8,119 nucleotides of DNA. It comes from JANXVY01 sp031365425. GTDB taxonomy: Bacteria > Pseudomonadota > Alphaproteobacteria > Rhizobiales > Hyphomicrobiaceae. The stretch lies in NCBI GenBank assembly GCA_031365425.1, contig JANLYB010000144.1, positions 1 through 8,119 on the forward strand, given 5' to 3'. Below are positions 1 through 5,353 of the stretch, in pieces (positions within the stretch are counted from its first letter, which is position 1; the number at the start of each line of letters is the position of its first letter). A program made the translations under genes and the position numbers. The notes beneath the pieces are model-generated. The model saw only the letters and a list, made by a program, of their open reading frames with translations. It ran no database searches and was not told the DNA's origin.

Positions 1-843
1 CGTCACCTGCGCGCGGACCTCTCAGCCCACCTCGACGACGGCCACCGCGGCGAGATCCTGCGCGAAGGTTTCCGCGTCGTGCTTGCTGGGCCCCCCAATG
101 CTGGTAAATCCAGCCTGCTTAACGCCCTCGCCCGCCGGGACGCCGCTATCGTGTCCGAAGAGGCAGGAACCACCCGCGACGTGATCGACGTCCGCCTCGA
201 CCTGGAGGGTCACGCGGTCATCGTCTCCGACACCGCAGGCATCCGCGAAACATCCTCCAGCGTTGAACAGGAAGGCATCCGACGCACCCTCCAAGCCACC
301 CGCGAGGCAGACTTGGTCCTGTGGCTCACGCCCGCCCCTTCATCCACCGGCGCGCTCTCCATTTCCCCTCCCCCTAGCGGGGAGGGGTTAGCGGTGGGGG
401 GACGAGCGGTGGGGGTAAGTCGCGAGGCAGGGGCCAACCTCACTATCCTCACCAAGTCCGACCTGCTCCCGCCGGAAAAACGGATTCACGTGAAACACCA
501 AGCCGCTACGGAGCGGATTCACGTGAAACAAGAGGCCTTCGATTTCGCCATCTCCGCCAGAACCGGCGACGGCCTCGACGCGCTCATTACGCACATCGCC
601 AGCCGCGCCCGCGACGTCGCCGGCAACGCCTCCGACCCCGCCATTACCCGCGTCCGCCACCGCCGCGAATTAGAAGTCGCCGTCCGCCAGCTTGACGCCT
701 TCTTGGACCAACCCGGCAGCCCGCTGGAACTCCGCGCCGAAGACCTCCGCCTCGCAGCCACCGCCCTCGCCCGCCTCACTGGCCGCATCGACGCCGAACA
801 CGTCCTCGGCGAGATTTTCTCAAGGTTCTGTATTGGGAAGTGA
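1..843 (+). CDS. mnmE: tRNA uridine-5-carboxymethylaminomethyl modification GTPase MnmE (TrmE), 3' part
   Basis: MnmE is a GTPase that works with MnmG to install the (carboxymethyl)aminomethyl group on the wobble uridine (U34) of several tRNAs. The frame is open from base 1, so the N-terminal tetrahydrofolate-binding domain lies outside the window; 280 residues are visible. In window residue numbers: P-loop GPPNAGKS at 30-37, switch GTTRD at 56-60, DTAG at 77-80, TKSD at 151-154 (the G4 motif, usually NKxD), ISART near 184-188, and the C-terminal FCIGK, whose cysteine is the family's conserved catalytic residue. Two variable stretches of the G domain look expanded: residues 121-139 (S-P-P-P-S-G-E-G and flanks) come from a GC-rich palindromic repeat, and residues 161-177 contain R-I-H-V-K twice, encoded by two parS-like sites. 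The frame stays open through both and the C-terminus is intact, so I read it as functional. Identification is firm; the effect of the insertions is unknown. Confidence 0.96.
   Translation, partial: RHLRADLSAHLDDGHRGEILREGFRVVLAGPPNAGKSSLLNALARRDAAIVSEEAGTTRDVIDVRLDLEGHAVIVSDTAGIRETSSSVEQEGIRRTLQATREADLVLWLTPAPSSTGALSISPPPSGEGLAVGGRAVGVSREAGANLTILTKSDLLPPEKRIHVKHQAATERIHVKQEAFDFAISARTGDGLDALITHIASRARDVAGNASDPAITRVRHRRELEVAVRQLDAFLDQPGSPLELRAEDLRLAATALARLTGRIDAEHVLGEIFSRFCIGK
362..400 (+). repeat. GC-rich palindromic repeat inside mnmE (copy 1)
   Basis: A perfect inverted repeat, CCCCTCCCC (365-373) and GGGGAGGGG (379-387) around a 5-base loop CTAGC, is followed by a G-rich tail TTAGCGGTGGGGG. 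The same arrangement (TTTCCCCTCCCC, central part, GGGGAGGG, TTAG, then a run of G) occurs on the opposite strand at 1711-1775, which shows it is a dispersed repeat. Here it lies in frame in mnmE and is translated as part of the G domain between DTAG and TKSD. Short palindromes of this style are common between genes in alphaproteobacteria; I cannot give it a family name. Confidence 0.75.
482..497 (+). other. parS: parS-like ParB-binding site 1 (within mnmE)
   Basis: The 16-mer GGATTCACGTGAAACA matches the widely conserved parS consensus TGTTTCACGTGAAACA at 14 of 16 positions, including the CACGTG core and the whole right half. It differs at the first base and at the third, where T is A. The third-base change makes a GATTC (GANTC) sequence at 483-487. 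It is translated as part of R-I-H-V-K in MnmE. Proximity to parA/parB and four related sites in the window support it; ParB binding is inferred. Confidence 0.85.
515..530 (+). other. parS: parS-like ParB-binding site 2 (within mnmE)
   Basis: Identical to site 1 over all 16 bases and in the same orientation, 33 bp downstream. The spacing is exactly 11 codons and about three helical turns, so the reading frame is kept and the two sites face the same side of the DNA. It carries the same GATTC at 516-520 and again encodes R-I-H-V-K. The pair looks like a short direct duplication. Confidence 0.85.
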
Positions 844-967
844 TGATGAAGGGAGTCCACCATTTCCTCTATACGCCGGATGTGTTCTTTCGCGACATTG
901 ATCACCTGACGCGAAAATGGCGGGTTGACCGTGCTACACTCCCCCGTTCACCCAGGAGACCGCACTA

Positions 968-1306
968 ATGACGCAAGCAACCTCCCGCTCGACGCCAGCC
1001 CGCGCGGTCCTCTCCCTCGTTTCGATCCTCGCTTTGCTGATCCTCGAACTCGTGCTGACGATGCTCGTGTATTCGGGCCTCAACATCTACAGTCTCAACC
1101 TGTTCGGCATGCTGGTCCGCGGCGCCCGCTCGGTGCTGGACATCATGACGACGGTGGTCGAGCGCGTGATGCCCGGCTCTGCCAACACAGCATATGCGAC
1201 CCTGTTCGGCGAACTCGGCCCCAAGTCCATCCTCCTCCTGCTCATCGGCCTGATCGTCGCCGCCATCGTCCGCTCGGTCGTGGGCCTTGTCGCCAGCCGC
1301 CATTAG
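968..1306 (+). CDS. small two-helix membrane protein, unknown function
   Basis: A 112-residue protein that I do not recognise. It has a polar N-terminus with several Ser/Thr and two Arg, a long hydrophobic segment at about residues 13-36 (leucine/valine rich), a mixed middle region that includes R-G-A-R and V-V-E-R-V-M, and a second hydrophobic segment at about 86-108 ending in A-S-R-H. This predicts two membrane helices. The ATG is preceded by AGGAG (954-958) at a good distance of 9 bases, which supports translation. It sits 124 bp after mnmE and about 570 bp before mnmG, where these two genes are often neighbours in related genomes. No catalytic motif is visible. Overlapping longer frames elsewhere in this stretch have no such support. 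I am fairly sure it is a gene and cannot assign a role. Confidence 0.72.
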   Translation: MTQATSRSTPARAVLSLVSILALLILELVLTMLVYSGLNIYSLNLFGMLVRGARSVLDIMTTVVERVMPGSANTAYATLFGELGPKSILLLLIGLIVAAIVRSVVGLVASRH

Positions 1307-1313
1307 TATTCCT

Positions 1314-1418
1314 CCCCACTCCATGGCCGTCCTCCGAGGCGGCCATCCAGAGCAACAAACGCAGACCAACCGTGTGGCCCCTGGATGGCCGGGTCACGCC
1401 CGGCCATGGAGTTGGGGG
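1314..1418. repeat. large interrupted palindrome (cruciform-like repeat element)
   Basis: The outer arms ACTCCATGGCCG (1318-1329) and CGGCCATGGAGT (1401-1412) are exact reverse complements, flanked by CCCC and GGGGG. The inner arms GGCCATCCAG (1341-1350) and CTGGATGGCC (1381-1390) are also exact reverse complements. Each side can fold on itself as well: ATGGCCG/CGGCCAT at 1323-1346 and ATGGCCGGG/CCCGGCCAT at 1385-1407. The right side recurs at 1543-1585. The GGGTCAxGCCC centre resembles palindromes dispersed in many alphaproteobacterial genomes. It begins 7 bases after the upstream gene's stop codon and could also slow or end transcription, but there is no T run. Confidence 0.8.
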
Positions 1419-1440
1419 TGTTGGGCGGAACTGCCTGAAA

Positions 1441-1456
1441 CGATTCACGTGAAACA
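1441..1456 (+). other. parS: parS-like ParB-binding site 3 (intergenic)
   Basis: CGATTCACGTGAAACA matches the parS consensus at 14 of 16 positions, with the same third-base T-to-A change as sites 1 and 2 and the same orientation; GATTC is at 1442-1446. It is not in a gene, so coding constraint cannot explain the shared deviation. It lies 22 bases after the palindromic element. Confidence 0.87.
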
Positions 1457-1487
1457 GTGGATGATGTTCCAAGCTGTCTTGACTCTT

Positions 1488-1503
1488 GGATTCACGTGAA
1501 ACA
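1488..1503 (+). other. parS: parS-like ParB-binding site 4 (intergenic)
   Basis: GGATTCACGTGAAACA, identical to the two sites inside mnmE and in the same orientation, 47 bp after site 3. GATTC is at 1489-1493. It lies between the palindromic element and its partial copy. Confidence 0.87.
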
Positions 1504-1542
1504 ATCGCGAGGAGTCATAGCCCAGGGACGGTCCTCTCGCGC

Positions 1543-1585
1543 GGCCCCTAAATGGCCGGGTCAAGCCCGGCCATGGAGTAGGGGG
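1543..1585 (+). repeat. partial second copy of the palindromic element
   Basis: Aligns without gaps to 1376-1418 with 39 of 43 bases identical (differences at the bases paired with 1383, 1384, 1397 and 1413). It keeps the perfect hairpin ATGGCCGGG (1552-1560) / CCCGGCCAT (1566-1574) with loop TCAAG. The left half of the large palindrome is not present here, so this is either a half element or the basic unit. Confidence 0.82.
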
Positions 1586-1611
1586 AGGACTAAGGTGCAA
1601 AAAGAGGGGAG

Positions 1612-1666
1612 TTCGAGGGGTCACCCCTCGAATGGGTTAAGGGCGATAGCCCTTATCGCTCAGCGA
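1612..1666. repeat. two-hairpin palindromic element with competing folds
   Basis: A perfect hairpin TTCGAGGGG (1612-1620) / CCCCTCGAA (1624-1632) with a 3-base loop is followed by TAAGGGC (1638-1644) / GCCCTTA (1649-1655) with loop GATA. The second hairpin competes with GCGATA (1643-1648) / TATCGC (1654-1659), and a short TCGCT/AGCGA pair ends the block at 1666. The layout resembles paired-hairpin repeats scattered between genes in many proteobacteria. On the - strand the first hairpin is followed a few bases later by a short T run, but no gene on that strand would use it. Confidence 0.65.
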
Positions 1667-1710
1667 ACCGGCTGCAACCGACACACAGAACCCAACGATG
1701 AGCACGCCAA

Positions 1711-1775
1711 CCCCCACCCTAACCCTCCCCACGTCGACGCAGAGCATCGCTCACGCGATGACGGGGAGGGGAAAG
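1711..1775 (-). repeat. GC-rich palindromic repeat, inverted (copy 2)
   Basis: The reverse complement of this stretch reads CTTTCCCCTCCCC, a 32-base centre, then GGGGAGGG, TTAGGG and a run of G. That matches the copy at 362-400 inside mnmE apart from a longer centre and a one-base gap. Outer arms are CCCTCCCC (1723-1730) and GGGGAGGG (1763-1770); the centre forms its own hairpin, CATCGC (1745-1750) / GCGATG (1755-1760). Here it is non-coding. Confidence 0.72.
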
Positions 1776-1874
1776 TGGTGATTTGCAACTGCGACACGAC
1801 AAATCCCACCCTCAATTGCAGCCCACCCCAATCTGCCCTATGTCTCTGGCTCATCTTTGAGAATTTGAGCCGCC

Positions 1875-3794
1875 ATGTCCGCATCCACACCCGCCAACAC
1901 CACCAGCTTCGACGTCATCGTCGTCGGCGGCGGGCATGCGGGCTGTGAGGCCGCCGCCGCAAGCGCGCGCATGGGTGCGAAGACCGCGCTCGTCACCCAC
2001 CGGGCGGATACCATCGGCGAACTGTCGTGCAATCCTGCCATTGGTGGTCTCGGCAAGGGACATCTCGTCCGCGAGGTCGATGCTCTGGATGGTTTGATTG
2101 GAAGGGTCGCAGATCAGGCGGGGATCCAGTTCCGGCTGCTCAACCGCTCGAAAGGTCCAGCCGTCCAGGGTCCGCGCGCGCAGGTGGACCGCAAACTCTA
2201 TAAGCGCGCCATGCAGGCAGCGATTGCGGCAACGACGAACCTGACCGTCATCGAAGGCGGCGTAGAGGATCTGACCGTTGCCGATGGCCGTGTGACGGGC
2301 GTCATCACTGGCGACGGGCGCCACCTCCCATGTGCCGCCGTAATCCTCACCACCGGCACATTCTTGAATGGTCTGATCCATCGCGGTCTCGAGCAGGAAT
2401 CCGCCGGCCGCCATGGCGAACCACCCGCGCTCCGCCTCTCCGAACGCCTCCGCGCGCTTGGCTTGCAGCTGGGCCGCCTTAAGACCGGCACACCGGCGCG
2501 GCTGGCGAAATCGTCGATCCGTTGGGATGACTTGGAACAGCAGCCAGCCGATGACCCGCCGGTGCCGTTCTCGATGATGACGCGCGAGATAACAACGCCG
2601 CAGATCACATGTGCGATCACCCATACCAGCGAGGCAACGCACGCGATCATCCGTGCGAACCTGGATAAGTCGCCCATGTATGCGGGCGTTATCCAGTCGG
2701 TAGGTCCGCGCTATTGTCCCTCTATTGAGGACAAGATCGTCCGCTTCGCCGACCGCACCTCGCACCAGATCTTCCTGGAACCGGAAGGCCTGGATGACGA
2801 CACCATCTATCCCAACGGCGTCTCGACCTCGCTCCCGGCATCCGTTCAGCAGGCGTTCCTGGAAACGCTGCCTGGCTTGGAAAAGGTCGTCATCAAGCGG
2901 CCAGGGTACGCGATTGAATACGACTACGTCGACCCGCGCGAACTGAACCCGACGCTGGAAGTGAAACGCCTGCCGGGTCTATACCTTGCGGGCCAGATTA
3001 ACGGCACGACAGGTTACGAGGAAGCCGCCGCACAAGGCACTGCCGCCGGTATCAACGCGGCCCTCAAAGCAGGTGGCGGCGCACGCGAATTCATCGTCTC
3101 TCGCGCGGACGGCTACCTGGGCGTGATGATCGACGACCTCGTCACGCGCGGCGTGAGCGAGCCGTACCGCATGTTCACCTCCCGCGCCGAATTCCGCTTG
3201 AAGCTTCGCGCCGACAACGCAGATCAGCGGCTGACCGCTATCGGAAGTGAATTGGGTTGTGTCGGAGATGCCCGAAGAGATGCTTTCGAACATAAAGCGA
3301 AGTCTCTGGAAAACGTCGCAATTATATTGAATTCGTTGACATTAACGCCAACGGAGGCCGCCAAACATGGCATGGCTATTAACCACGATGGCCGTCGCCG
3401 TACCGCGTTCGAACTGCTCGCCTTCCCCGCCGTCACCTTCGAAAAACTGACCGCGCTCTGGCCCCAGTTGGCCGATTTAGACCCCGTCATCGCCGCCCAA
3501 GTCGAAGTCGACGCCCGCTATGCCTCGTACGTAAATCGCCAATCCGAAGACATCGCCGCACTGAAACGCGACGAGGGCGACCGGATTCCGGCTGACTTCG
3601 CATATGCAACCATTGTTAGCCTGTCGAACGAAGTCCGAGCCAAACTCGAACGCCAACGCCCCGCCACGCTCGCCGAAGCGGCAAAAATGGACGGCATGAC
3701 CCCCGCCGGCATGCTATTGCTGCGCGCTGGTCTGAAAAAGAGTAACAGCAACTTGAAAAAAGCCGCCAAAAGCAACACGCGGAGCCAGGGTTGA
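1875..3794 (+). CDS. mnmG: tRNA uridine-5-carboxymethylaminomethyl modification enzyme MnmG (GidA)
   Basis: MnmG is the FAD-dependent partner of MnmE; together they modify U34 of tRNAs using a folate-derived one-carbon unit and glycine or ammonium. The 639-residue product has the usual full length. Visible motifs are the FAD-binding GGGHAG at residues 18-23, C-N-P-A-I-G-G-L-G-K-G-H at 52-63 with a conserved cysteine, the R-Y-C-P-S-I-E-D-K segment with the second conserved cysteine near the middle, G-Y-E-E-A-A-A-Q-G in the second dinucleotide-binding part, and the C-terminal G-M-T-P-A helical region that contacts MnmE. The ATG is fixed by an in-frame TGA at 1866-1868; its ribosome-binding site is weak. 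The gene ends in a 4-bp overlap with rsmG, so the two are translationally coupled. Base composition drops near 3240-3360 (my hand count gives about 45% GC for 3301-3360 against about 78% for 1921-1980). Confidence 0.98.
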   Translation: MSASTPANTTSFDVIVVGGGHAGCEAAAASARMGAKTALVTHRADTIGELSCNPAIGGLGKGHLVREVDALDGLIGRVADQAGIQFRLLNRSKGPAVQGPRAQVDRKLYKRAMQAAIAATTNLTVIEGGVEDLTVADGRVTGVITGDGRHLPCAAVILTTGTFLNGLIHRGLEQESAGRHGEPPALRLSERLRALGLQLGRLKTGTPARLAKSSIRWDDLEQQPADDPPVPFSMMTREITTPQITCAITHTSEATHAIIRANLDKSPMYAGVIQSVGPRYCPSIEDKIVRFADRTSHQIFLEPEGLDDDTIYPNGVSTSLPASVQQAFLETLPGLEKVVIKRPGYAIEYDYVDPRELNPTLEVKRLPGLYLAGQINGTTGYEEAAAQGTAAGINAALKAGGGAREFIVSRADGYLGVMIDDLVTRGVSEPYRMFTSRAEFRLKLRADNADQRLTAIGSELGCVGDARRDAFEHKAKSLENVAIILNSLTLTPTEAAKHGMAINHDGRRRTAFELLAFPAVTFEKLTALWPQLADLDPVIAAQVEVDARYASYVNRQSEDIAALKRDEGDRIPADFAYATIVSLSNEVRAKLERQRPATLAEAAKMDGMTPAGMLLLRAGLKKSNSNLKKAAKSNTRSQG

Positions 3795-4456
3795 TTACGC
3801 AACCACAACCAAAACACGAAATTCGGGGCCCAAACGACTTCGAAAAGGCATTTTCAGTTTCACGTGAAACCCTCGACCGGCTCAAAATCTATGAGTCGTT
3901 GCTGCAACGCTGGCAAAAGACCATAAATCTGGTCGCCCCGAGCACTTTGGATCAGATTTGGGGCCGCCATTTTGCCGATTCAGCCCAAATTCTGGCTTTG
4001 GCCCCCCCCGAACTCAAAACCTGGGTCGATTTGGGGACCGGGGCCGGTTTTCCTGGATTAGTTGTAGCGACTCTTCTGGCCCCAAAAGCCCAAACCAAAG
4101 TCACCCTGGTCGAAAGCGATAGCCGAAAGGCCGCCTTTTTACGCGAAGCCGCCCGCGAAATGGCCGTGCCTGTGGATATCTTGCCCTTGCGGATCGAGGC
4201 AGCCGCGACTCGGGTTAGCTTACGTCGCGCGGGCGTGATTTCTGCTCGTGCGCTTGCCCCGCTGCCTCGGCTTTTGGCGCTCGCCCGCCCCTTTTGCTCA
4301 ACCCAGACGGTGTGCCTGTTTCTGAAAGGACGCGAAGCGAACCGGGAGCTGCAAGCCGCTGAAAGCGAATGGATTTTTGAATCTGAGTTGGTACCGAGTT
4401 TAACTGACCCCGAAGGCCGTGTGGTGATTGTACGAAACCTGCAGCCACGAGCTTGA
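3791..4456 (+). CDS. rsmG: 16S rRNA (guanine-527-N7) methyltransferase RsmG (GidB)
   Basis: RsmG uses S-adenosylmethionine to methylate N7 of G527 in 16S rRNA. The product has 221 residues, close to the usual 205-220. Motifs: V-S-R-E-T at 23-27, W-x-x-x-I-N-L at about 41-47, the SAM-binding D-L-G-T-G-A-G-F-P-G at 80-89, the acidic V-E-S-D that follows it, S-A-R-A-L-A-P-L typical of the family, and F-L-K-G-R-E near the C-terminus. The start is TTG at 3791, overlapping the mnmG stop (TTGA); GGAG at 3781-3784 lies 6 bases upstream and no ATG or GTG lies in frame before the conserved region. The V-S-R-E-T codons are a parS site. Codon choice is less GC-rich than in parA or parB (about 45% GC over 3841-3900 by hand count). 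Confidence 0.97.
   Translation: MITQPQPKHEIRGPNDFEKAFSVSRETLDRLKIYESLLQRWQKTINLVAPSTLDQIWGRHFADSAQILALAPPELKTWVDLGTGAGFPGLVVATLLAPKAQTKVTLVESDSRKAAFLREAAREMAVPVDILPLRIEAAATRVSLRRAGVISARALAPLPRLLALARPFCSTQTVCLFLKGREANRELQAAESEWIFESELVPSLTDPEGRVVIVRNLQPRA
3856..3871 (+). other. parS: parS ParB-binding site 5 (within rsmG)
   Basis: AGTTTCACGTGAAACC contains the perfect 14-base palindrome GTTTCACGTGAAAC and differs from the parS consensus only at the two outermost bases. It encodes V-S-R-E-T of RsmG, a peptide conserved in many RsmG proteins of genomes where parS lies in this gene. Unlike the other four sites it has no GATTC. It lies about 630 bp upstream of parA. Confidence 0.92.
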
Positions 4457-4483
4457 AATTGATTTTGGCCATGGAGAGCCGCC

Positions 4484-5317
4484 TTGAACAGCAAAACACC
4501 GGGCCAAATGGCCGGGCCCCGCGTCTTGGCAGTGGCCAACCAAAAGGGCGGCGTCGGCAAAACCACCACCACGATCAATCTAGCGACAGCGCTTGCAGCC
4601 GTTGGTGAGCGCGTGCTGATCGTAGACCTCGACGCTCAGGGCAACGCCTCGACCGGTCTGGGCATCGGCCCGGATGCTCGATCGCGCACGAGCTACGACG
4701 TTTTAGCCAGCGGAATGAGTCTGTTGGACGCGTCGCTTCCCACCGCGATTCCGGGTCTGCATCTGGTGCCGGCCAACAACGATCTCGTCGGTATCGATGC
4801 CCTGCTAGGCCATGACAGCAACCGCTTCTACCGCCTCCGCGACGCCGTTCGCGTGCTCGCCTCGCAAGGGCGAGCCAACCCTGACTACGCCTTCAACTAT
4901 ATCCTGATCGACTGCCCTCCCTCGCTAACTTTGATGACCCTCAACGCCATGACGGCCGCCGATGCTCTGCTGGTTCCGGTTCAGTGCGAATTCTTCGCCC
5001 TGGAAGGCATTTCGCAGCTCAAAGAGACCGTCGACCAGATCAAAACGACGCTCAACCCCGCGCTCGAAATCCAAGGCGTCGTGCTGACCATGCACGACGC
5101 TCGCACGTCGCTGTCGCGCGAAGTTGCCGACAACGTGCGCGCTTTCTTTGGTTCCAAAGTTTACGAGACGATGATCCCCCGCAATACCCGCGTCGCCGAA
5201 GCGCCCTCGCACGGCAAGCCGCTCCTGCTGTATGATTACGATTGCTCTGGCAGCCAAGCCTACATCAAGCTTGCCACCGAAATCATCCAGCGTGAGCGCC
5301 AATCGAAGGCAGCTTAG
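4484..5317 (+). CDS. parA: chromosome-partitioning ATPase ParA (Soj-like)
   Basis: ParA is a Walker-type ATPase that binds nucleoid DNA as an ATP dimer; stimulated by ParB at parS, it moves the replicated origin region. The 277-residue product has no N-terminal DNA-binding HTH domain, as expected of the chromosomal type. Motifs: deviant Walker A KGGVGKTT at residues 21-28 with the signature first lysine, V-D-L-D-A-Q-G-N at 47-54, and Walker B-like I-L-I-D-C-P-P-S in the middle. The TTG at 4484 is preferred because GGAG (4473-4476) sits 7 bases upstream; the in-frame ATG at 4508 has no ribosome-binding site and would remove only 8 residues. The gene starts 27 bp after rsmG and ends 36 bp before parB, consistent with one operon. 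Confidence 0.97.
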   Translation: MNSKTPGQMAGPRVLAVANQKGGVGKTTTTINLATALAAVGERVLIVDLDAQGNASTGLGIGPDARSRTSYDVLASGMSLLDASLPTAIPGLHLVPANNDLVGIDALLGHDSNRFYRLRDAVRVLASQGRANPDYAFNYILIDCPPSLTLMTLNAMTAADALLVPVQCEFFALEGISQLKETVDQIKTTLNPALEIQGVVLTMHDARTSLSREVADNVRAFFGSKVYETMIPRNTRVAEAPSHGKPLLLYDYDCSGSQAYIKLATEIIQRERQSKAA

Positions 5318-5353
5318 TGTCGGCAGCAGTTAAGGGAAAAAGGGGCGAACGAT

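Larger units (their letters stand above)
1307..1874. other. repeat-rich intergenic region between the membrane-protein gene and mnmG
   Basis: 568 bases without a convincing gene. In order it holds: a palindromic element of about 100 bp (1314-1418), two parS-like sites (1441-1456, 1488-1503), a 43-bp partial copy of the palindromic element (1543-1585), a two-hairpin element (1612-1666), an inverted copy of the mnmE repeat (1711-1775), and about 100 bases leading to mnmG that should carry its promoter and leader. No clear -35/-10 pair stands out there. Open frames across this stretch run through the repeats, lack ribosome-binding sites and resemble no protein I know. Confidence 0.8.

Noticed and set aside
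925..940. TTGACC and TACACT as a promoter for the gene at 968
   Set aside because: The two boxes are only four bases apart, and no suitable partner exists at normal spacing for either.
925..1452. Open frame of 175 residues overlapping the small membrane-protein gene
   Set aside because: Its product is rich in Pro, Arg and His as shadow frames of GC-rich DNA are; the frame at 968 has a ribosome-binding site and a coherent membrane-protein pattern.
1653..1661. TTAT-containing sequence as a DnaA box and possible origin
   Set aside because: It does not match TTATCCACA beyond the first bases and there is no cluster of boxes or AT-rich unwinding region here.
1816..1844. Possible promoter TTGCAG, 17 bases, TATGTC upstream of mnmG
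   Set aside because: Each box matches the sigma-70 consensus at only three of six bases; spacing alone is not enough to call it.
1457..1948. Open frame of 163 residues across the intergenic repeats into mnmG
   Set aside because: It runs through a parS site and several palindromes, overlaps the mnmG start in another frame, and lacks a ribosome-binding site.
1851..2765. Long open frame on the - strand (304 residues) opposite mnmG
   Set aside because: It is antisense to the conserved first half of mnmG, its translation has no recognisable motif, and long antisense frames are expected in GC-rich genes.
2961..2967. GTGAAAC half-site in mnmG as a sixth parS
   Set aside because: The other half does not match; there is no CACGTG core.
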